DNA of 64,000 nt, taken from JAFAGX01 sp035622175. GTDB lineage: Bacteria > Acidobacteriota > Terriglobia > Terriglobales > Acidobacteriaceae. Each line of letters begins with the position of its first letter. The first letter of the stretch is position 1. The stretch spans positions 12,610-76,609 of the forward strand of contig DASPVV010000249.1 in the NCBI GenBank assembly GCA_035622175.1, given 5' to 3'. The notes under the pieces were generated by a model. The model did no database searches, was not told the DNA's origin, and worked only from the letters and a program-made list of their open reading frames with translations. Shown piece after piece: positions 1 through 8,066 of this stretch. The translations under genes and the position numbers were made by a program.

Positions 1-661
1 CCCGATCTCCAATCTTTGGAAGTACACAGGAATGGGATTCGATATGGTCTCCTTTTCAGGTGGAAAAGACATCCGCGGGCCGCAGAACGCCGGTCTCTTG
101 CTGGGTAAGAAAAAATACACTGATCTCGCTCAGCGCAATCTCTGCCCGGCAGACTCAGTCGGCCGCGGCATGAAAGTAGCCAAAGAACAGATCGTCGGTA
201 TGGTGGCCGCTGTGGATTGGCTGCTCGCGCAAACGGATGAGGGGATGGAGAAGGAATCGCGGGAACGTATGACAGTGATCATCGCCGCGGTAAAAGACAT
301 TCCAAGCGTACAGACCAGCATCATGGTTCCGGAGTTGGCCAACCACGTCCCTCACTTGATGATTACTTTCGATCCGGACGTTATCGGGGCTTCGGCGCGC
401 GAGCTCCAGGTTCGCCTGGCCACGGCAACACCTTGCATCGAATTGAATCCTCACACCGGAAGCATGCGTCCTTCCCAGGGCGTTCCGGCGCAACCCAACG
501 CGCTCGTGGTTACCACGTTCCTTCTTCAACCGGGAGAAGAGTTCATCGTCGGCCGACAGATTCGAAAAGTGCTGAAAAAACCGAAATCAGTAGGTGCTTA
601 CCCCCGCCCCCTTTCGCGAGCGCTGCCTGATTCGGCCCGGTGTAACCCCCTCACAGGATGA
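1..661 (+). CDS. SelA-like PLP-dependent enzyme, 3' part
   Basis: The reading frame is open from base 2, so the gene begins before the window and only about 219 C-terminal residues are seen. The motif SFSGGKDIRGPQ resembles the lysine that binds pyridoxal phosphate in the SelA/DgaE branch of the fold-type I family. A long helix follows, and the end LLQPGEEFIVGRQI is the usual close of these proteins. Relatives include selenocysteine synthase and sugar-amine ammonia lyases. Nothing here (no selB, no Sec tRNA) points to selenium use, so a PLP lyase of unknown substrate is more likely. No same-strand neighbour follows. Confidence 0.8.
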   Translation, partial: PISNLWKYTGMGFDMVSFSGGKDIRGPQNAGLLLGKKKYTDLAQRNLCPADSVGRGMKVAKEQIVGMVAAVDWLLAQTDEGMEKESRERMTVIIAAVKDIPSVQTSIMVPELANHVPHLMITFDPDVIGASARELQVRLATATPCIELNPHTGSMRPSQGVPAQPNALVVTTFLLQPGEEFIVGRQIRKVLKKPKSVGAYPRPLSRALPDSARCNPLTG

Positions 662-1027
662 TCGATAGTTTGAAGTAGCAGATGTTTGCCCGGTGCCGCA
701 ACTGGATTTCCGATGACCGGCAAAACCAGAGGTGGGGGACGAGCACCGATTTGTCCGGTTAATCGTAGGCGAAGAGAGGGACAGCGATGGCGGTAGCCAC
801 GGCAAACGCGACCAGTCATGTACTTGGTTCTGTGAATCCGGAGCCGGGGACCTAATCGACGGCGCACTCTTATGTCGGTACGCAAACCGGCACTGTTCGT
901 TATCCGGGAGTGACGCGATGATTCTCACAAGTCGACTTTTCCCTAGTAGTCGCAGACAAACGCGAACGCATGATCGGCGCGGCGTCGGTAGCCGTGAGGT
1001 TAGGCCCGCATTCTAGGCCCAAGGTAG
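662..1027. other. Intergenic, no gene recognised
   Basis: These 366 bases lie between the convergent SelA-like and DUF427 genes. Short ORFs on both strands have no ribosome-binding site and no recognisable motif. One minus-strand frame near 770-830 gives a short hydrophobic stretch that may be an old gene remnant, but I cannot name it. Confidence 0.5.
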
Positions 1028-1891
1028 CTATCGAGACCGAGGAGCCTCGGAGACCGTCAGATCGCGATCGGGACCGTGTGGAACCACTGTCTGTCCCGGC
1101 TCCAGCCGGAGCTGTTTGCCATCGAGCTGGACCCAGACAATCTCCGGTTCGAATGACAGCAGCTGAGAGATGCGGCCGACATCGGGATAAGCCTCACGAT
1201 ACGACCATACCGCCAGACGTGCATCACCGATGTCGTAATAGCTGCATAGCCCTTTGTACGGACAGAAGGTCTCATGTTCCACGGGGGTCAGCGCGGACTC
1301 GTCGACGTCGGCTCGTAAGACGTACCAACGTGGTGCGAAGCCGGACTCATAGAGAACCAACGGCCGCTTGCTATCGGCAATGACGCGATCACGGTGATGG
1401 ACCACGAGCCTGCGGGACGTCTGGCGGATGTCGATGCGATGGTAGTTGTCGGCGGCGTGGCCCAAGATCCGTTCGTCCTCTTCGTAGAAGGCTTCCATGG
1501 CCGGCCAGGCAAAGGCCACCCGTCCCCGCAACTCGCTGGCGCAAGCGGGCAGGTCGATGTGCTGCCATGCCCCCCGCGGCGCGATCTGCTCGCCCACCCG
1601 GACCGTGTACCAAGATGTGACCCCAAGCTCGTGGTGTCGGGTCTCATACTCCGTGCGTTCTAATGTGCCTGGAGAAACGTCGGCCTCCGGGAAATAGGCC
1701 ACCGGATAGCGGCCCGGTTCAAAAAGCAAGAGGACGTTCTCGCTCTCGGCGACCCATGTGCCGCCGAAGCGGACGCGCATCCGTCGCCGTAAGGGCTCGG
1801 CGTACAGCAGTCTCTGAGGCAACGGTTGGGGCACGAGAAAGCGGCCGATTGCTCCCGGTGATAGTGGACCTTGTTGCCAGGACAGTCCCAT
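1028..1891 (-). CDS. DUF427 domain protein (two copies of the domain)
   Basis: A 287-residue protein holding two related beta-rich DUF427 units, roughly residues 40-140 and 170-265. The second contains the typical HHRDRVIADS...YVLRADVD pattern followed by CPYKGLCSYYD. The biochemical function of the family is not established. The ATG at 1891 is chosen because GGAGGAG stands six bases upstream. A longer frame to 1966 would overlap the preceding gene by 35 bases. It is the last gene of a minus-strand run that starts near 8.9 kb and lies 40 bases behind the disulfide oxidoreductase, so co-transcription is likely. Confidence 0.85.
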   Translation of the reverse strand: MGLSWQQGPLSPGAIGRFLVPQPLPQRLLYAEPLRRRMRVRFGGTWVAESENVLLLFEPGRYPVAYFPEADVSPGTLERTEYETRHHELGVTSWYTVRVGEQIAPRGAWQHIDLPACASELRGRVAFAWPAMEAFYEEDERILGHAADNYHRIDIRQTSRRLVVHHRDRVIADSKRPLVLYESGFAPRWYVLRADVDESALTPVEHETFCPYKGLCSYYDIGDARLAVWSYREAYPDVGRISQLLSFEPEIVWVQLDGKQLRLEPGQTVVPHGPDRDLTVSEAPRSR

Positions 1892-1931
1892 AACTCCTCC
1901 GTCTCGCAGGGAATCTTTAAGTGAAACGACG

Positions 1932-3398
1932 TTACGCGGCAGGCGTCGAGGTCGCATCGACGACATCGTGGACCGAAGGCGCTGATGAGAACAGCGGTAT
2001 CAGTCCCTCTACTAATGTGGGATGTGTTAAAACGGCATCCCGCAGTGCGGTATAGGGCAGTTTCCCAATCATCGCAACCTGGACGGCTGCCATGATCTCT
2101 CCCGCGCCGATGCCCAACGCCGTGAAGCCGAGGATGCGATCGCTTTTGGCTTCCACGAGAGCCTTCAGAAATCCACGAGTCTCCGAAAGCGTGCGCGCCC
2201 GCAGGTTGGTTTCCATCCTGACTTTAAACAGGCGATAGGCAATTCCTTGCGCTTTTGCTGCGGTTTCACTCAGACCGATATGAGCGAGTTCAGGATCGGA
2301 AAACAAACAATAAGGAACTTGACGGCCTGTGGTCACGCGGTGGCCGCCGGTCATGTTGGCATGGACAACACGGAAGTCGTCAACACTGATGTGTGTGAAC
2401 TGCGGGCTACCGGCGACCTCGCCGATGGCCCAAACGCCGGGCGCCGTCGTCTGGAGTCGCTCGTTGACCCTGATGTAGCCGCGGTCCGTCAACTCGACTT
2501 CAGCGAGCTCCAACCCAAGGCCGTCGGTGTTCGGAGTGCGGCCTAGCGCGACCAATACATGACTGCCTTCTATCACCGTCTCGGCATCATTTTGCGCAAC
2601 CAGGATGTTCACCGACTGCCCAGATCTGCCAGAAACTCGTTTGATCCGCGCGTTCAGATGAATCTTGACGCCCTCGTCCTCAAGCAGGTTGCGCAGGGCC
2701 TCACAAACATCTGGGTCTTCTTTCTGCATGACCCGCTGGTTGCGATCGATTACCGTCACTTTGCTTCCCAACCGTCGCATCGCCTGGGAAAGCTCTATTC
2801 CGACATAGCCGCCGCCGATCACCAGCAGATGTTCGGGAACGCGGTCAAGTTCGAGTGCCTCGACGTGCGTGAGCGGTTGCGCTCCCGCTAGTCCAGGAAT
2901 GGCCTCGAATGTGGCTCGCGTTCCGGTACTGACGATCACGTTTGCGCCGCGCAGTTGTCGGCTGTTTCCGTTCTGGAAAGCGATTTCCACGGTTTTCGGA
3001 GCTATGAACCGGCCGGTTCCTAAAATGAACTCCGCTCCCGTGTTTCTGTAGTTTTCCAGATACATCTCATTGAGGCCGCTAACCATCTTGCGTTTGCGTT
3101 CGCGGACGCCCGACATGTCAATGGTGAAGCCGCCGTGAGCGATACCAAATTCTTTGCTCCGACGAAAGTAGGACGCGACCTTTGCGCTGTGGATGATATT
3201 TTTGCTGGGCAGGCAGGCTATGTTCGGGCACGATCCGCCAATGTATTTGCGATCGACAACTGCGACCCGCTTTCCTTCTCCCGCAAAGGTCCATGCGGCA
3301 ACGGTTGAGCCTGTGCCGCCGCCCAGAATCACGAGATCGTAATCTTCGACCTCTGTTTTTCTGATCGGTTCAGCTGCAGAATTCTCTGTGGTTTGCAT
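1932..3398 (-). CDS. FAD-dependent pyridine nucleotide-disulfide oxidoreductase
   Basis: A 488-residue flavoprotein of the dihydrolipoamide dehydrogenase/mercuric reductase group. Seen: N-terminal FAD-binding GGGTG (about 26-30), the redox disulfide C57-PNIA-C62 followed by LPSK, an NAD(P)-binding IGGGYVGIE, and a dimerisation domain with HPTLVE that carries the usual His-Glu pair near the C-terminus. It lacks the N-terminal metal-binding domain and the C-terminal vicinal cysteines of true MerA, so mercury reduction is unlikely. A soluble thiol/disulfide reductase of unknown substrate is the safe call. AGGAGG precedes the ATG. It sits 14 bases behind the aquaporin-like gene. Confidence 0.88.
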   Translation of the reverse strand: MQTTENSAAEPIRKTEVEDYDLVILGGGTGSTVAAWTFAGEGKRVAVVDRKYIGGSCPNIACLPSKNIIHSAKVASYFRRSKEFGIAHGGFTIDMSGVRERKRKMVSGLNEMYLENYRNTGAEFILGTGRFIAPKTVEIAFQNGNSRQLRGANVIVSTGTRATFEAIPGLAGAQPLTHVEALELDRVPEHLLVIGGGYVGIELSQAMRRLGSKVTVIDRNQRVMQKEDPDVCEALRNLLEDEGVKIHLNARIKRVSGRSGQSVNILVAQNDAETVIEGSHVLVALGRTPNTDGLGLELAEVELTDRGYIRVNERLQTTAPGVWAIGEVAGSPQFTHISVDDFRVVHANMTGGHRVTTGRQVPYCLFSDPELAHIGLSETAAKAQGIAYRLFKVRMETNLRARTLSETRGFLKALVEAKSDRILGFTALGIGAGEIMAAVQVAMIGKLPYTALRDAVLTHPTLVEGLIPLFSSAPSVHDVVDATSTPAA

Positions 3399-3412
3399 TC
3401 AAACTTTCCTCC

Positions 3413-4411
3413 TCACATAGGTTTGTCGGGACGCGGCGGCGATCCGTGGCGGAAGATGCATCGTTTATTGTTGGCATGGTGTAGTTTTGCGCAGAAGGGA
3501 TAGGCACCACCGCGAGCTCGCAGAAACACTTCCGCGGCAATGAACATCCCTAGAGTTGGCGCAGTGAAATAGAGCCAGATTGCGTGCCAGTAGTTCACAT
3601 GCAAAGCCGGTCCAAAGCTTCTGGCAGGATTCATACTCATCCCGGAAAGCGGTGCTTCCAGGGGTATGAAAATCGCGTACAGGAGACCAACCAGGTAAGG
3701 TGTGCTGCGGGTCAGGCTCTCGCGATTGGATGAGACAAGAATGGTTGACATCAGAACAAAAGAGATTGTCAGTTCACCGATGAACGCTACCGCGCTGCCG
3801 CGAATGCCCGGTGCGGTTACCGCGTACCTTATTGCCAGGCGCCCAACGGGTAATAGATATCGGGCAATGCAGACGCCGCCAATCGCGCCAGAGAACTGTG
3901 CAACGACATAGAAGAATGCATCTAGCAAACGCATCTTACCTAATCGATAAAAAGCTAACGTGAGTGCTGGATTGAAATGACCTCCCGATTGTTTGCCCCA
4001 AGGACTGATTACAATCGCAACTACCGTTGCGCCAACAGCTAGTCCCATCAGAGCACGCAGTTCTATCGTGCTACCAATGACGTGACGGACTGGCGAAGCG
4101 GGGGAAAGTAACAATCTTGCGAAAACGCATGTAAGAAACAAGTATAAACCCACCTCGGCAGCTTCCATCAGGTACTCCGGCCAGTGCAAACGCGGGTAGT
4201 CGCTCGTAGTAGCCGGCTCGCATCCGATGAACGCGGCCCGCCAATGCAGCAACAACGGCCAGCGAAGTTGACGCGTAATGGGCGGAGCCGCGGCTCGGCA
4301 TACCACAGTCTCTCGGGTAGCGGTTCGGGTTTCAGAATTCGGCCGACTGCTTCGGGTCATAGCGGAATCGGGTTGCGACGAAGGGTCCCATGATTTCTCG
4401 TCACGAGCCAT
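3413..4411 (-). CDS. MIP-family channel (aquaporin/glycerol facilitator-like)
   Basis: A 332-residue membrane protein with both half-helix signatures of the major intrinsic protein family: HFNPALT (Asn near 147) and SMNPARSFGP (near 256). Six hydrophobic helices are spread between residue 82 and 310. The first 75 residues are polar, Ser/Arg-rich and unlike a channel N-terminus, so translation may begin further in; no internal start has a convincing ribosome-binding site. The substrate (water, glycerol or another small solute) cannot be told from the sequence. It lies between the ferredoxin-like gene upstream and the disulfide oxidoreductase downstream on the same strand. Confidence 0.85.
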   Translation of the reverse strand: MARDEKSWDPSSQPDSAMTRSSRPNSETRTATRETVVCRAAAPPITRQLRWPLLLHWRAAFIGCEPATTSDYPRLHWPEYLMEAAEVGLYLFLTCVFARLLLSPASPVRHVIGSTIELRALMGLAVGATVVAIVISPWGKQSGGHFNPALTLAFYRLGKMRLLDAFFYVVAQFSGAIGGVCIARYLLPVGRLAIRYAVTAPGIRGSAVAFIGELTISFVLMSTILVSSNRESLTRSTPYLVGLLYAIFIPLEAPLSGMSMNPARSFGPALHVNYWHAIWLYFTAPTLGMFIAAEVFLRARGGAYPFCAKLHHANNKRCIFRHGSPPRPDKPM

Positions 4412-4432
4412 GGCTAGGACGTTTGACTCGTG

Positions 4433-4825
4433 TCAAAGGTCGAGGATGACGTTCGCCTCTGGGTGTGAGCTGCAGATAAGCACATTCCCGGACGCTGGCC
4501 TCTCGAGTCGCTCTGGTCGATACCTAACCGATCCGCCGATCAGACCGGTCATGCAGCTGTGGCATACTCCCGTTCGGCATGACCACCTGACCGGAACATC
4601 ACAGGCTTCGGCCAACTCGAGCAAACTGCCGAATTCACGATTCCTTGCGGCGCGCAGCTCCCCAGCGTGACCAGCGAGATCCGCTTGCCCGTCCCCATCG
4701 ATGTTGAGGTTGCGCGCCATCCGCCGTCCCGCGACTGAGGATTTCCAGACGGCGGTACGGACCGTCCTGCCATTCCATGTTACGTCGCGGGGAAGTCCGA
4801 CATTCAGCGACAGCAGTCGCGCCAT
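4433..4825 (-). CDS. MOSC N-terminus joined to [2Fe-2S] ferredoxin domain (internally deleted)
   Basis: A 130-residue ORF. Residues 1-56 match the start of a MOSC domain (LSLNVGLPRDV, then NIDGDGQADLAGHAGE). Residues 66-130 match a plant-type ferredoxin domain with all four cluster cysteines: CRTGVCHSC (CX4CX2C) and the last Cys in LICSS. In full-length relatives the order is MOSC, FAD-binding, NAD-binding, Fer2, totalling over 500 residues. Here the rest of MOSC and the whole flavoreductase core are missing, and the join near residues 57-65 (about bases 4631-4660) is in frame. The ferredoxin part could still fold and carry electrons, while the MOSC part cannot be active. Either a new mini-ferredoxin or an early pseudogene. 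Confidence 0.8.
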   Translation of the reverse strand: MARLLSLNVGLPRDVTWNGRTVRTAVWKSSVAGRRMARNLNIDGDGQADLAGHAGELRAARNREFGSLLELAEACDVPVRWSCRTGVCHSCMTGLIGGSVRYRPERLERPASGNVLICSSHPEANVILDL

Positions 4826-4886
4826 TTACTACGTCCTCCTCGGCAAGCGAGATGATGCGGCGCCCCGTCCTTTTAGGAGGAGTGGA

Positions 4887-5870
4887 TCAAGCAGAAACAA
4901 ACCGCTTGACAAGCACCGCGGTGTCGTCAGGATTCTCTTCCGGGAAAAAGTGACCGCCCTTCATCGCCTGCCCTTGCGCCTGCGGAGCCCACTGCCGCCA
5001 AATTCCAAGCGGTCCCCCGTCTTTCGCATAGAAGGTGTCGAGCGGACCGCCCTCGGCCCACAGGTGCAGCATCGGGCATTCAATTCTTTTCGACGCTTCC
5101 TTGTCAGCACGATCGTGTTCGACATCGATCGTTGCCGCGGCCCGATATTCTTCACAGATGCCGTGCACGCGGGCCCGGTCGCGATAGGTTGCAACGTATT
5201 CCTCGAGAATCTCTGGGCCGAAGGACCCTTGGCCGAAGGGGTTATGGAAGACGGCCTCGGGAGAACCGAGAAGATAACTCTCCGGGAGCGGTTCTTTCTG
5301 CGAAAGCAAAATCCACGGCCAGTAGGTCTGGGCGAAGCGTGCATCGGACCGGTTCCAGGCTTCGAGGATCGGAATCACGTCGAACACAGCGACACGCTCC
5401 ACGTTCTGTGGATGGTCCAAGGCCATACGGTAGCTGACGCGTCCTCCGCGATCGTGACCAATCAGGGTGAAGGTCGGAAAGCCAAGTTCGGCCATCACAT
5501 CAACCAATTCCTTTGCCATCGCACGCTTTGAATAAGGAGAATGGTCGTCTGTAGAGGCAGGTATCCCGCTGCGGCCGTAGGCGCGCAGGTCTACGCAGAT
5601 CACGGTATGATTTTGCGCAAGCTTCGGCGCCAAAAATCGCCACATCAGGCTCGTGCGCGGGAAGCCGTGCACCAGCAGAATAGCCGGCCCCCTTCCATAG
5701 CGACGCACGAATATTGTGTTTCCTGAGACCTCGACATGAGAGGCCTCGAAAGAATCTTGGCCAGCAAAACTTACTCCAGTTTGTGCTCGTGCCAGTTCGC
5801 CGAAAGAGCTCTCCAGCAGGACACCGAGAGATGCAGCCGTGAGTCCACCTAGAAACCTACGACGCTCCAT
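4887..5870 (-). CDS. Exported alpha/beta hydrolase, haloacetate dehalogenase-like
   Basis: A 327-residue protein. The start at 5870 has AGGAGG eight bases upstream and gives a Tat-type leader (RRRFLGG, hydrophobic core, then ARAQT), so periplasmic export is likely. The fold shows HGFPRTS (oxyanion region), the nucleophile elbow GHDRGGR with Asp140, and a C-terminal GGHFFPEE carrying the catalytic His. Asp as nucleophile plus the following Arg-x-x-Arg is the pattern of fluoroacetate dehalogenases and epoxide hydrolases. The halide-pocket His-Trp pair appears here as Tyr-Trp, so the substrate is uncertain. A frame extending to 5993 is judged not translated. It sits downstream of the SDR on the same strand. 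Confidence 0.85.
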   Translation of the reverse strand: MERRRFLGGLTAASLGVLLESSFGELARAQTGVSFAGQDSFEASHVEVSGNTIFVRRYGRGPAILLVHGFPRTSLMWRFLAPKLAQNHTVICVDLRAYGRSGIPASTDDHSPYSKRAMAKELVDVMAELGFPTFTLIGHDRGGRVSYRMALDHPQNVERVAVFDVIPILEAWNRSDARFAQTYWPWILLSQKEPLPESYLLGSPEAVFHNPFGQGSFGPEILEEYVATYRDRARVHGICEEYRAAATIDVEHDRADKEASKRIECPMLHLWAEGGPLDTFYAKDGGPLGIWRQWAPQAQGQAMKGGHFFPEENPDDTAVLVKRFVSA

Positions 5871-6075
5871 TGCTTCCTCCTCGGTTTGCTTCTCGTTCCA
5901 ATGACCACTTGTTGGGGAAAGATCCGGTAACCAGGCGACCTTCGGTTTCAACTCTTTACAACTCATCATTGCAACAGCCATTTGCCGCTCCAAGGGTAGG
6001 AAGTGAAGTCCAGCGTACGCTCACCGACACGTGCGGTCGAGAACCCATCCGCGCGGAAACTACGAAAAGTCTGTC

Positions 6076-6843
6076 CTAAATGCCCTTGATCTCGCCTCCG
6101 TCCATCCGGACCGACGTACCGGTCATCCATCTCGCTGCCGGTGATACCATGAATGCAAGCAGGTCGGCGATCTCTTCTGGCTCTCCGTAGCGACTAATCC
6201 CCACTTTTTCCGGAAACTGTTTCATCGCGTCTTCGACGCTCATATGGTGCGCAGGTGCCCACTTCTCCATAAACGAGCGCCGCCGTCCCGTCATCACCGG
6301 CCCTGGAACGATGCTGTTGACCTGCACTCCGTCTCTAATGCCTTGTTCCGCGAACGCCTTCGCAAGCGCAGTGATGGCGGCATTAATCGCAGCGACCGCC
6401 GCAAAGCCGGGCTTCGGGTCGAGGGCCGCACTGCCCGACATAAATACAACGGAGCCCCTCGACTTCTTAAGCGCTTCCCATGCAAGTATCGTCAACCGTC
6501 GTGCCCCATGCAGTTTGAGCTCCGTACCGGCTCGCCATTGCTCGTCCGTCATCTCGAACAAATCAACTTGGGGTACCGCCCCCGCTATATTGAGAAGAGC
6601 ATCAATCCTTCCAAAGCGATCAAGCGTGATCTTGACCAGGGTTTCAGTGGACTCGACCTTGCTCAAATCGAGATCGCAAACCAGAGGCTCCGCTCCCGCA
6701 GTCTTTACAGCATTCGCCACCTCTTTGAGTGCATCAGCGTTCCTTGCAGCCAGCACGATCGCCGAGAAGTCGCGGGCCAATCGAACCGAGGTGGATCGAC
6801 CGATTCCTTGGCTCGCGCCAGTAACAACCGCGACAGAATTCAC
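6076..6843 (-). CDS. SDR-family protein lacking the YxxxK active site
   Basis: A 255-residue short-chain dehydrogenase/reductase-type protein beginning at GTG 6843, five bases after GGAG. The Rossmann motif TGASQGIG, the NIAG motif and a catalytic-type Ser (FMSGSAAL) are present. Where the family has Tyr-x-x-x-Lys, this one reads VAAIN (bases 6382-6396, residues 150-154), so the proton donor Tyr and the Lys are both gone. The C-terminus (YGEPEEIADLLAFMVSP...TGTSVRMDGG) is normal. It may bind NAD(P)H without classical dehydrogenase chemistry or use another mechanism. The open frame continues upstream to 7230, but that part belongs to a decayed channel gene. Confidence 0.85.
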   Translation of the reverse strand: MNSVAVVTGASQGIGRSTSVRLARDFSAIVLAARNADALKEVANAVKTAGAEPLVCDLDLSKVESTETLVKITLDRFGRIDALLNIAGAVPQVDLFEMTDEQWRAGTELKLHGARRLTILAWEALKKSRGSVVFMSGSAALDPKPGFAAVAAINAAITALAKAFAEQGIRDGVQVNSIVPGPVMTGRRRSFMEKWAPAHHMSVEDAMKQFPEKVGISRYGEPEEIADLLAFMVSPAARWMTGTSVRMDGGEIKGI

Positions 6844-6849
6844 AACATC

Positions 6850-7256
6850 TCCTTTCTCGCGCCGCAGATCGATGAGCAGTATCCAGCACTGGAGCCTGCC
6901 CATTGGGGGCGAGTACGCTACGCTGGCAGCGAAAACGAAGATACCGAGCGTCATCAGCGTCTGCACACGAGTACAACGTCGTGTAGCGTGTGAAACCCCG
7001 TTATCACTTACCTGAGCTAGCGCCTCCTGTGGATAGCCCACAAACGCGATATTGTCCATTACGAATACCGCGGCATAGACGAGGACAGGAGCTGCCGCAA
7101 GCCTGGTCGCTGCAATCCAGGCGTGAGAGGAAACCGAGGCGTCAGCTTCGCGGCTGTGGGCAGTTTCAGGCCTAGAACCATCCTGGTGATGATGACCCAG
7201 AAAACAGCATCCGAGAATGCCAGCCGCCACCCTGTCGGAGTCCTTCCGCCGGTCAT
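6850..7256 (-). pseudogene. TMEM175 (DUF1211)-like potassium channel remnant
   Basis: Starting at ATG 7256 (GGAGAG just upstream), one frame reads WRLAFSDAVFWVIIT then MVLGLKLP. This is the RxxxFSDxVF helix-1 signature of bacterial TMEM175 channels. After about 40 residues the homology moves to another frame, where a hydrophobic segment (APVLVYAAVFVM), a basic linker (RRCTRVQTLMTLGIFVFAA) and ILLIDLRRE resemble the last helices of the same family. The central helices are missing, there is a frameshift near 7150, and the original stop is lost: the frame runs straight into the SDR. Not expected to make a channel. The assignment rests on motif memory; the FSD helix is the strongest part. Confidence 0.6.
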
Positions 7257-7310
7257 GACCTCTCCGTTTGCCCGCAACTAGTCGATGAGCCTCTCAGCAC
7301 TCATTCCCAC

Positions 7311-8006
7311 TCAAGTCGAGATTGCCTGCCTTGCCTCGAGGATGAGGTCCACAACTTTCTGTGGCGCGCTAAGTAATGGTGTGTGATCAACGGGTAGCGA
7401 CCGTATTCGAGCTCCCATTCGTTTGGCCATAAAATATTGTGTTTTGGGATTGATCATGCGGTCTTCTTCCGCAATCAGAAACCACGAAGGCCGGGATCTC
7501 CACGCTGGTCGTGGCATCGGCTCTTGAATACACTTCACCGAAATTGGCCTCTGGACCGCTGCCGACAATGCAATCTGTTCTGGCGTTGCATGCTGTGCAA
7601 AAGCGTTTCTGAAGCCATCATCCGGCATCCAGATGAAACCGTCTGCATCCGGGGCGAGCTGAGGTGCCTGCGGGTGTCGTTCATCACGATAGAAAACCTG
7701 AGCAACGGTCTCGCCCTCGTCGGGCGCTAGCGCTGCGATATACACCAGTGCTTTCAGGCGTTCGTCATTTACCGTAGCGATGACCGCACCCGCGTAAGCA
7801 TGACCGGCCAGAACCACGGGCCCCTGCGTACGGGCGATTGCACGCTGAAGTGCCAACGTGTCATCGCCGAGCGAGGTCAGAGGGATGGGAGCTGCGATTA
7901 CACGCAATCCGTCTCGTCGCAGACGGAGAATGACCTCTTTCCAACTCGAACCATCGGCCCACGCTCCGTGAACCACAACTGCGGCGATGTTTTCAGAAAC
8001 GGTCAC
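7311..8006 (-). CDS. Alpha/beta hydrolase-like protein without nucleophile Ser
   Basis: A 231-residue protein of the AB-hydrolase_6 group, start GTG 8006. It has HGAWADGSSW near the N-terminus and DHTPLLSAPQKV, which carries the catalytic His. The nucleophile elbow, normally GHSYGG, is GHAYAG: residue 70 is Ala, encoded by GCT (agc at 7797-7799 on the plus strand). The acid region (AEEDRMINP) looks intact. A classical serine-hydrolase reaction is therefore not possible; cofactor-free chemistry or a binding role remain open. It lies 60 bases after the next hydrolase gene and shares its strand. Confidence 0.85.
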   Translation of the reverse strand: MTVSENIAAVVVHGAWADGSSWKEVILRLRRDGLRVIAAPIPLTSLGDDTLALQRAIARTQGPVVLAGHAYAGAVIATVNDERLKALVYIAALAPDEGETVAQVFYRDERHPQAPQLAPDADGFIWMPDDGFRNAFAQHATPEQIALSAAVQRPISVKCIQEPMPRPAWRSRPSWFLIAEEDRMINPKTQYFMAKRMGARIRSLPVDHTPLLSAPQKVVDLILEARQAIST

Positions 8007-8066
8007 ACATCTCGAATCCTTTTCTCCACTTCAGGGAGAAATTGGCTGCCCGATTCAGCGCCGCGC

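Noticed and set aside
1932..3398. Mercuric reductase (merA) label
   Set aside because: The redox disulfide is present but the C-terminal cysteine pair, the metal-binding domain and other mer genes are absent.
6311..7015. Long plus-strand ORF (234 codons) opposite the SDR
   Set aside because: Antisense to a recognised gene, Ser/Arg-rich, no ribosome-binding site or family motif.
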